Below are positions 1 through 4,657 of a stretch of 11,936 nucleotides of DNA, piece by piece. A program made the position numbers and the translations under genes. The stretch is from an uncultured Ruminococcus sp. (GTDB lineage Bacteria > Bacillota > Clostridia > Oscillospirales > Acutalibacteraceae): the NCBI GenBank assembly GCA_902773155.1, contig CACYDK010000045.1, positions 1 to 11,936 of the forward strand, in the 5' to 3' direction. The stretch's first letter is position 1; each line of letters starts with the position of its first letter. The notes beneath the pieces were generated by a model. The model did no database searches. It was not told the origin of the DNA and was given only the letters and a program-made list of their open reading frames with translations.

Positions 1-246
1 CTGAGCGAGTATTTTACCCTTAGCGTCGTAGATTGTGCCGCGCTTCGCGCTTACGGTAGTATCCATAAGGAACTGATCCACAGCCTTTTCCTGAAGCTCG
101 GGTCCCTGTATCAGCTGGAGATAAGCAAGTCTTACCGCCACGGCTCCAAAGCCTATTACGAGAATTAAGATTATCAGCATCGTAGTCCGAAAACGCATCA
201 GCTGCATTAAGCCCTTCTGAGTTCTGTTTCCGTTGTTTCGCGCCAT
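1..246 (-). CDS. class B penicillin-binding protein (FtsI/SpoVD/PBP2 type), N-terminal 82 residues only
   Basis: This is the first 82 codons of a peptidoglycan D,D-transpeptidase; the rest lies beyond the left edge of the window. What is visible: a short basic cytoplasmic tail (MARNNGNRTQKG), one membrane-spanning segment at about residues 21-42 (TTMLIILILVIGFGAVAVRL), and then the start of the PBP dimerisation region, including KRGTIYDAKGKILA at about 68-81. That R-G-x-I-x-D-x-x-G-x-x-L/I-A pattern is the conserved entry motif of class B PBPs. The start is ATG at 246, with AAAGGGG nine to ten bases upstream. The position after mraZ, rsmH and ftsL is the normal place for the division PBP (ftsI/pbpB); Firmicutes may also have spoVD here. 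The transpeptidase active site cannot be seen, so the division and sporulation paralogues cannot be told apart. A terminator-like hairpin lies between it and ftsL. Confidence 0.9.
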   Translation of the reverse strand, partial: MARNNGNRTQKGLMQLMRFRTTMLIILILVIGFGAVAVRLAYLQLIQGPELQEKAVDQFLMDTTVSAKRGTIYDAKGKILAQ

Positions 247-299
247 AATCGTTCCCCTTTCATTATTTATTAGTATCAGGGCTCACCCTTAAACAAGGT

Positions 300-332
300 A
301 AAAAAGAGTTAAGACTGTTCATCCTAACTCTT
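300..332 (-). terminator. intrinsic terminator or attenuator between ftsL and the PBP gene
   Basis: Read on the minus strand, AAGAGTTAGGA (332-322) pairs with TCTTAACTCTT (314-304) to form an 11-bp stem with one G-U pair and a 7-nt loop. Six T's follow at 305-300. The hairpin is 38 bases past the ftsL stop and about 54 bases before the PBP start. No clear promoter is seen between it and the PBP ATG, so it is more likely a partial terminator or attenuator than a full stop. Confidence 0.7.
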
Positions 333-369
333 ATTTTTCCATAACATATTTATTAAGTTGAACCGAATG

Positions 370-873
370 TTATGACCAAAGTCCCGTTATCGCGTTTATG
401 ATTTTTTGGAAGAAATTCTGGTTGGCGTCCTCTGAGATTTCCGCCTTGTCGCCCTCGGAGAGAGAGACGAATTCCTTCTGGGCGTTTTCGGCCTTGCTCA
501 TTCCAAGCTTCTCGCTTGCGTATTTCTCGATTTCAGAGGTTGAGAGCTTGGACTGGATAGCCATTTGAACCTGAGTGTATGTACTGTTCGCGTTGCTCAG
601 ATCTTCCTTTGCGTTGATGATTTGCTGGTTGAGCTCGGTGAGCTGAACGCGTCCTACAATGATTGCGGAAATAATGATCGCGACAACTACGGCCGCTGTA
701 GCTCCGAGCAGAACGCTGAGCGGGTTATGGCGTCTTCTTCTGATTCTGTTTATGTCATCCTGCGGAATTTTTACAACCTTGGATTTATTATTATGTTTTT
801 TCTTAGGCAATTTCTCGGCCGCATTGCTGCGGAACATCTCGAGATTGTACGCCTCGCTGCTGTTATTATTCAT
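370..873 (-). CDS. ftsL: cell-division protein FtsL (FtsL/DivIC family)
   Basis: A 167-residue bitopic membrane protein of the FtsL/DivIC type, a septal ring component that works with DivIB/FtsQ and the division PBP to activate septal wall synthesis. The sequence shows a basic cytoplasmic part of about 50 residues ending in RIRRRRHNP, one hydrophobic segment at about 52-74, and a heptad-rich extracytoplasmic helix at about 76-115. IEKYASEKLGM (115-125) is the pattern that ends the coiled coil in this family. Primary sequence in this family is poorly conserved, so the identification rests on architecture and on its place between rsmH and a class B PBP. The start at 873 has GAGG eight bases upstream. 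A second, out-of-frame ATG at 877 opens only a three-codon frame overlapping the true start. Unlike a tight dcw cluster, it lies 238 bases after rsmH and has its own promoter. Confidence 0.85.
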   Translation of the reverse strand: MNNNSSEAYNLEMFRSNAAEKLPKKKHNNKSKVVKIPQDDINRIRRRRHNPLSVLLGATAAVVVAIIISAIIVGRVQLTELNQQIINAKEDLSNANSTYTQVQMAIQSKLSTSEIEKYASEKLGMSKAENAQKEFVSLSEGDKAEISEDANQNFFQKIINAITGLWS

Positions 874-887
874 TCATATTACCTCGG

Positions 888-902
888 GTTATATTTTACA
901 CC
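888..902 (-). repeat. 15-bp direct repeat, copy next to the ftsL ribosome binding site
   Basis: The minus-strand sequence GGTGTAAAATATAAC occurs identically at 902-888 and at 1085-1071. This copy touches the ftsL Shine-Dalgarno region and has no credible -35 partner (AATATA at the 17-bp position). It may be a protein binding site or a relic of duplication. Confidence 0.7.
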
Positions 903-1070
903 ATTAAGGTTGGAATATATTTCTTTATTATCAAAATATTACAATTTTTTAATTTTTATCCTCGATATGTAACGGAGATGTTGTTTTTTCTTTACGAGAA
1001 TAATACATAATATTGTGTGGAAAATCAAAGAATCCACTATTTATTGTGTTTGGGAAGTATTTACAAACCT

Positions 1071-1085
1071 GTTATATTTTACACC
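1071..1085 (-). repeat. 15-bp direct repeat, copy inside the ftsL promoter
   Basis: This is identical to the copy at 888-902. Here the repeat supplies the -10 hexamer of the promoter at 1076-1104. Confidence 0.7.
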
Positions 1086-1104
1086 AAATTGTAACGCTTG
1101 TCCA
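1076..1104 (-). promoter_or_regulatory. sigma-70/SigA-type promoter for ftsL
   Basis: On the minus strand, TGGACA (1104-1099) and TAAAAT (1081-1076) are separated by exactly 17 bp; each hexamer matches the consensus at five of six bases. It starts 8 bp after the rsmH stop codon and would give a leader of about 195 nt before ftsL, rich in A/T. It implies that ftsL can be transcribed independently of mraZ-rsmH. Confidence 0.65.
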
Positions 1105-1111
1105 TAGGGTT

Positions 1112-2047
1112 TCAAGATTTTTCTTCAATTCTCTCGCAAATTCTTAGTTTTGCACTTCTTGAACGCGGATTGTCACCTAATTCTTGTGTATTTGCTACAA
1201 TAGGTTTACGACTGACAAGCCTGGCCAGCGGAGTCTTGCCGCAGACGCAAACCGGGAAATCCGGAGGACAGGTGCAACCGCGACACCATGAGGCCATTTT
1301 CTGCTTAACTATCCTGTCCTCGAGCGAATGAAAGGTGATCACAGCCAGTCTTCCGCCCGGGGAAAGCAGCTCAAAAGCCTCGTCCAGACCCTTTTCGAGA
1401 GCCTCCAACTCTTTATTTACGGCGATCCTGAGCGCCTGAAAGGTTTTTCGGGCGGGATGGCCGGCGCGGCGGACGCGCTCGGGAACCGAGTTCTTTATTA
1501 CCTCGGCAAGGTCCAGAGTAGTTTCTATCGGCCTCTCCTCACGTCTTTTTACTATAGAGCCCGCGATAGAGTCGGCGTATTTCTCTTCGCCGTAGGTGAA
1601 TATTATTCTCGAGAGCTCTTTTTTCGGCAATGAATTCACCAAATCAGCAGCCGTAGCTCCGGATTGAGACATTCTCATATCAAGGAGAGCGTCCTCGTGA
1701 AACGAGAATCCGCGCTCGGGGGTATCGAGCTGATGAGAGCTTACGCCGATATCGAGCAGAACGCCGTCGACCTGGCGGATACCGCGGCAGGACAGGAGCT
1801 CCTTCATATCGGAGAAATTGCCTTTTATAATGATCGAGTTTTCGTTATCCTTAAATCTCTGTTTAACTGTAGCTATGGCGTCGGGGTCGCGGTCGATGGA
1901 AATCAGCTTGCCCGACTCGAGTCGCTCCAAAACAGCGGCAGAATGACCTCCGCCTCCGGCGGTACCGTCTACGTAGATACCGTTAGGGCGGATATTGAGC
2001 CCTTCGACAGCTTCGTTAAGCAGAACGGGCTTGTGTGAAAATTCCAT
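1112..2047 (-). CDS. rsmH: 16S rRNA (cytosine1402-N4)-methyltransferase RsmH (MraW)
   Basis: This SAM-dependent enzyme methylates N4 of C1402 in 16S rRNA, near the P site. The 311-residue protein has the usual family length and opens with MEFSHKPVLLNEAV. The SAM-binding motif I is VDGTAGGGGHSAAVLE at about 27-42, followed by DRDPDAI and the DGVLLDIGVSSHQLD block. GRLAVITFHSLEDRIVK and the SRSAKLRICERI region near the C-terminus are RsmH signatures. A GTG six bases upstream (2053) is in frame but overlaps the Shine-Dalgarno AGAGG, whereas that AGAGG sits five bases before the ATG at 2047, so the ATG is preferred. It lies 9 bases after mraZ and is presumably co-transcribed and co-regulated with it. 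A cysteine-rich patch (CRGCTCPPDFPVCVC) near the C-terminus is typical of this family. Confidence 0.97.
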   Translation of the reverse strand: MEFSHKPVLLNEAVEGLNIRPNGIYVDGTAGGGGHSAAVLERLESGKLISIDRDPDAIATVKQRFKDNENSIIIKGNFSDMKELLSCRGIRQVDGVLLDIGVSSHQLDTPERGFSFHEDALLDMRMSQSGATAADLVNSLPKKELSRIIFTYGEEKYADSIAGSIVKRREERPIETTLDLAEVIKNSVPERVRRAGHPARKTFQALRIAVNKELEALEKGLDEAFELLSPGGRLAVITFHSLEDRIVKQKMASWCRGCTCPPDFPVCVCGKTPLARLVSRKPIVANTQELGDNPRSRSAKLRICERIEEKS

Positions 2048-2056
2048 ACGCACCTC

Positions 2057-2476
2057 TTACAGCATACTTAACATACTGAGCGCTTCGGCCATATTGGGTC
2101 TGTTTGCTCGCTTGAATTCGTCGAGCTTGTCTGTGTCCCAGATTTCGAGACGGTTGTCCATACCGACTACGGACACGTTCTTGTCGAGTCCGGCCTCGTC
2201 GCGGAGGCTCTGGGGAATAGGCACGCGCCCCTGTGAGTTGGGGCTTACCTCAACCGCTGTGGAAATTATTCCATACTGAAGCGACAGGGCGAGCTGAGCG
2301 GGGAGCGCCTTAATATTGGCGCGCAGTTTCTCGAATTCTTCCGTCGAAAGAACCTGCACACAGTCATAGAAGCCTTTGGCTATAAAGAAGCTCTCCCCAA
2401 GCTCTGCTCTGAAGCGGGCGGGCAAAACGATTCGACCCTTCGCGTCTATTGAATGTAATGATGTTCCGGTAAACAT
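2057..2476 (-). CDS. mraZ: transcriptional regulator MraZ
   Basis: MraZ is an AbrB/SpoVT-fold DNA-binding protein that controls the division and cell-wall (dcw) cluster from its own promoter, binding as an oligomeric ring to short direct repeats. The 139-residue protein has two tandem half-domains. The first carries IDAKGRIVLPARFR at about 10-23 and the second NSQGRVPIPQSLR at 80-92, the duplicated DxxxR-type DNA-contact motifs. In the second the Asp is replaced by Asn. The start ATG at 2476 is preceded by a strong GGGAGG eight bases upstream. It is the first gene of mraZ-rsmH-ftsL-PBP. Three GTGnCA boxes between its promoter and its RBS make autoregulation likely. Confidence 0.97.
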   Translation of the reverse strand: MFTGTSLHSIDAKGRIVLPARFRAELGESFFIAKGFYDCVQVLSTEEFEKLRANIKALPAQLALSLQYGIISTAVEVSPNSQGRVPIPQSLRDEAGLDKNVSVVGMDNRLEIWDTDKLDEFKRANRPNMAEALSMLSML

Positions 2477-2529
2477 TTTGCCACCTCCCTGTTCCGTTGA
2501 GTCCTATTTGCCATTTACCATTCCAAATA

Positions 2530-2555
2530 TGTCACAAGATGGCACAATCTGCCAC
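2530..2555 (-). promoter_or_regulatory. putative MraZ operator: three GTGnCA boxes with 10-bp period
   Basis: Read on the minus strand, GTGGCA (2555-2550), GTGCCA (2545-2540) and GTGACA (2535-2530) lie in the same orientation exactly 10 bp apart, with A/T-rich N4 spacers. They start about 10 bp downstream of the -10 hexamer, in the earliest transcribed region. Known MraZ operators are short direct repeats with one helical turn between them, and the mollicute version contains a GTGkCA-like core. A further GTGGCA at 2484-2479 overlaps the mraZ ribosome binding site but is out of phase with the others. Confidence 0.7.
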
Positions 2556-2565
2556 CGTGTGTTAT

Positions 2566-2594
2566 ATTATACCTCAAACTAATCCAAATTGCAA
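2566..2594 (-). promoter_or_regulatory. SigA-type promoter of mraZ
   Basis: On the minus strand, TTGCAA (2594-2589) and a perfect TATAAT (2571-2566) are 17 bp apart. The expected start of transcription is near 2559, giving a leader of about 80 nt that contains the three MraZ boxes. Confidence 0.8.
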
Positions 2595-2600
2595 GTACAA

Positions 2601-2618
2601 TGTAACTTTTAGGTTACA
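2601..2618. repeat. inverted repeat TGTAAC-N6-GTTACA upstream of the mraZ promoter
   Basis: There are perfect 6-bp arms at 2601-2606 and 2613-2618, seven bp upstream of the mraZ -35 hexamer. The position would suit an activator or repressor site, but 6-bp arms can arise by chance in A/T-rich DNA. Confidence 0.4.
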
Positions 2619-2736
2619 GCATTTTTACCAAATATAGGGATTAGTTTTAAGCTATTTTACACAAAACATTTTTATATTCAGTTAGTGTAAGGGATGTAGA
2701 GTTAAGATTTAAGCTATCAACGCGCAAATGTTTAAC
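2619..2736. other. A/T-rich intergenic spacer without a gene
   Basis: No credible reading frame, RNA gene or promoter is seen on either strand. The only regularity is a 10-bp direct repeat, TTTAAGCTAT, at 2646-2655 and 2708-2717, probably without meaning. Confidence 0.5.
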
Positions 2737-2797
2737 CTAAAAATGAAAAATGGCCGGGAAACAGGGTTCTCACGTTGAAGAACCTGTATTCTCGACC
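2737..2797 (-). terminator. terminator hairpin ending the uvrC-rsmD-coaD-coiled-coil transcript
   Basis: On the minus strand, GGTCGAGAATACAGGTTC (2797-2780) pairs imperfectly with GAACCCTGTTTCCCGGCC (2769-2752) across a 10-nt loop. ATTTTTCATTTTTA follows as the U-rich tract. It lies about 320 bases past the last stop codon, beyond the repeat array. The sequence is clearly related to the terminator hairpin at 9974-10014. Confidence 0.7.
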
Positions 2798-2828
2798 ATA
2801 AGTATTCATAATCGGTTATTCAGTTTTA

Positions 2829-3018
2829 AGTATTCAAGATACCTTCGACCCGCCGTTGATGACGTTTTTATTTAGCCTAACGTTTTCAAAGGCGGAAAAG
2901 GCCGCAGGGACTCCCGAATCAATTCTCAGTATTCACTATACCTTCGACCCGCCGTTAATGACGTGTTAATTCAAGCCTAAAGCTTCCAAAGGCGGAAAAG
3001 GCCGCAAGGGCTCCCTGC
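2829..3018. repeat. two tandem copies of a ~99-bp composite module
   Basis: Copy 1 runs from about 2829 to 2927 and copy 2 from about 2928 to 3018. In order, each contains AGTATTCA, CCTTCGACCCGCCGTT, a GCCTAA block, and the 32-bp stem-loop unit CAAAGGCGGAAAAGGCCGCA followed by its hairpin. CCGCC (2850-2854; 2949-2953) can pair with GGCGG (2891-2895; 2991-2995). The copies differ mostly in the A/T-rich interior. They probably arose by tandem duplication in the 3' region of the coiled-coil gene. Confidence 0.75.
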
Positions 3019-3114
3019 CAAAGGCGGAAAAGGCCGCAGGGGCTCCCTGCCAAAGGTGGAAAAGGCCGCAGGGGCTCCCTGCCAAAGGCGGAAAAGGCTG
3101 CCGGGGCTCCCGGC
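2987..3114. repeat. array of four 32-bp stem-loop units abutting a stop codon
   Basis: The units are 2987-3018, 3019-3050, 3051-3082 and 3083-3114, exactly 32 bp each, with a fifth divergent unit at 2887-2918. On the minus strand each folds as GCAGGG-AGC-CCCTGC; the unit touching the stop codon at 3115 has GCCGGG-AGC-CCCGGC instead, so both sides of the stem changed together. CCTTTTCC follows each hairpin. The unit next to the stop may act as a weak terminator or as an mRNA 3'-end stabiliser. Confidence 0.85.
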
Positions 3115-3576
3115 TTATTTCATTGCGGATTTGAAATCCTGACGTGTCTTTTTGATTTCCTTGGAGAAGTTCGCGATGGAATCATCGGCGCGAGCCATAA
3201 GATCGTCAACATAGGAATTGGCGGCCTTGTGCATATCAGCCGACTTTTTCTTGGCGGCGTTAATGATATCGGCGGCCTGAGCCTGAGCTGCCTTTACGAT
3301 CTCGCTTTCGCTGATCATAACCTTGCGGCGAGCCTCAGCCTGACGGATAACCTCCTCTTCCTTGCGCTTAGCCTCGGCGAGAATCTCGTCTCTGTCGGCA
3401 ACGATGCCCTTAGCCTGGCGAATCTCCTTGGGGAGGTTGTCCTCGATGGCGTCGAGAATCTCGAAAATCCTCTCGCCGGAAAGGAGCACCTTTCTGTCCT
3501 TAGACAGCGGCATAGCCTTAGCGTTGTTTACCATATCCTGTAATTCTAAGATTAAATCTTCAATTCTCTGATCCAT
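3115..3576 (-). CDS. small alanine/lysine/glutamate-rich coiled-coil protein of unknown function
   Basis: I do not recognise a named family. The 153 residues have no signal peptide or membrane segment. They are almost entirely predicted helix: MDQRIEDLILELQDMV opens the protein, and a long charged heptad-like stretch runs from about 55 to 150 with A/K/E/D/R repeats such as EAKRKEEEVIRQAEARRK. This composition resembles the stalk helices of ATP synthase subunit b or V-type subunit H and DivIVA-like proteins, and automatic annotation often names it so on composition alone. No sign of an actual ATPase function is present. The ATG at 3576 has AGGAG seven bases upstream. It follows coaD by 33 bases and is the last gene of the uvrC-rsmD-coaD operon. 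A cell-division or envelope scaffold role is possible but is inference. Confidence 0.85.
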   Translation of the reverse strand: MDQRIEDLILELQDMVNNAKAMPLSKDRKVLLSGERIFEILDAIEDNLPKEIRQAKGIVADRDEILAEAKRKEEEVIRQAEARRKVMISESEIVKAAQAQAADIINAAKKKSADMHKAANSYVDDLMARADDSIANFSKEIKKTRQDFKSAMK

Positions 3577-3609
3577 TTTTCCACTCCTATTTAAAATAAT
3601 AATATGAAT

Positions 3610-4098
3610 CTATTTTGATGTACCCAGACGCTCAAGGATTCTGTCATGAACACACGCGGGCACGAATGAGCTGATGTCTCCGCCGAGAGCCGCTACCTGC
3701 TTGACGATGCTGGAGCTCAGGTACATATAGTCCGAGCTACAGGTCAAAAACAGCGTTTCAAGGTCGGAATTAAGTTTTTTGTTGATCAGCGCCTGCTGAA
3801 ACTCGTACTCAAAATCCGATACGGCTCGCAGTCCCTTTACTATGGCGGTTATTCCGCGCTGTCTCGTATAGTCGGCGAGAAGTCCGTCGAAGCCCACGAT
3901 CTCGATATTATCGAGATCCCTGGTCGCCTCCCTGAGAAGCTCGATGCGCTCCTCGGTCGAAAAGCTTGGGGTTTTTGCGAGGTTGTTAAGCACGCCCACA
4001 ACAACGTGGTCGAACATTTTAGACGCTCTCGTAATAATATCGATATGACCCAGAGTAACGGGATCGAAGCTACCCGGACAGATTACCTTCGTTTTCAT
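3610..4098 (-). CDS. coaD: phosphopantetheine adenylyltransferase CoaD
   Basis: CoaD catalyses the fourth step of coenzyme A synthesis: 4'-phosphopantetheine + ATP gives dephospho-CoA + diphosphate. The 162-residue length is typical. Signature motifs of the nucleotidyltransferase superfamily are present: GSFDPVTLGH at 9-18 (the T/HxGH nucleotide-binding motif, here TLGH), KGLRAVSDFEYE at 88-99 with the substrate-binding Arg, and YLSSSIVKQVA at 126-136, corresponding to the ISSTxxR/K-type loop. The ATG at 4098 has AGGA eight bases upstream. The gene begins 10 bases after rsmD; the rsmD-coaD pair is a very common arrangement in bacteria. Nothing unusual is seen. Confidence 0.97.
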   Translation of the reverse strand: MKTKVICPGSFDPVTLGHIDIITRASKMFDHVVVGVLNNLAKTPSFSTEERIELLREATRDLDNIEIVGFDGLLADYTRQRGITAIVKGLRAVSDFEYEFQQALINKKLNSDLETLFLTCSSDYMYLSSSIVKQVAALGGDISSFVPACVHDRILERLGTSK

Positions 4099-4108
4099 CT
4101 TCTACATC

Positions 4109-4654
4109 CTATACATAGTCCTTATGTCTGTACATAGATATCTTTATTTTACCATAGTGTTTCTGTCTGTCAAGCACAAATTCACCATAATTATTCAAAA
4201 TATCCTCTTTTTCGCTGTTTTCCGCAATTATGACGCCGGTTTTTTTCACTTTTTCGTTTATTTTTTCCATCGCTTTTTGCAGAGCGCCGGTTCCGTAGGG
4301 CGGATCGAGATATACCAAATCGACCGGCTCGGTCATCATATCGATATACGCAAGGCTGTCGGTATGGAGAACCTTGGCTCTGTCGTATAGACCGGAGGTG
4401 TTGAGATTTTTGCGGATAATGTCTACGGCCTTACGCGAGGAATCGACGAAAACGGCCGATTTCGCGCCGCGGCTCAACGCCTCGATCCCCATCTGGCCGG
4501 AGCCAGCGAAAAGGTCGAGGAATACTCTGCCCTCGATTTCAAACTGGATAGCGGAAAAAACCGCCTCCTTGACCTTTGCGGTGGTTGGGCGAACGTCCTC
4601 GCCCTCGAGCGTCAGGAGCTTTCTGCCCCTGGCTTCTCCTGTGATTACTCTCAT
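4109..4654 (-). CDS. rsmD: 16S rRNA (guanine966-N2)-methyltransferase RsmD
   Basis: RsmD methylates N2 of G966 in helix 31 of 16S rRNA using SAM. The 181-residue protein starts MRVITGEARGRKL, the conserved N-terminus. It has RPTTAKVKEAVFSAI at 22-36, SAM motif I LDLFAGSGQMGIEALSRGA at 46-64 and the catalytic motif IV DPPYG at 117-121, as expected for an N2-guanine methyltransferase. The ATG at 4654 uses an AGGAG that lies inside the last codons of uvrC; only three bases separate the two genes, so translation is probably coupled. coaD follows directly. Confidence 0.95.
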   Translation of the reverse strand: MRVITGEARGRKLLTLEGEDVRPTTAKVKEAVFSAIQFEIEGRVFLDLFAGSGQMGIEALSRGAKSAVFVDSSRKAVDIIRKNLNTSGLYDRAKVLHTDSLAYIDMMTEPVDLVYLDPPYGTGALQKAMEKINEKVKKTGVIIAENSEKEDILNNYGEFVLDRQKHYGKIKISMYRHKDYV

Positions 4655-4657
4655 ATT

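Noticed and set aside
2051..2053. GTG as the rsmH start, two codons upstream of the ATG
   Set aside because: The GTG overlaps the Shine-Dalgarno AGAGG itself, while the ATG at 2047 is correctly spaced and gives the conserved MEFSHKPV N-terminus.
2646..2717. 10-bp direct repeat TTTAAGCTAT in the mraZ upstream spacer
   Set aside because: It is short and A/T-rich, with no relation to a promoter or gene; probably chance.
2887..3114. CRISPR array
   Set aside because: The 32-bp units are directly contiguous with no unique spacers, and no cas genes are present.
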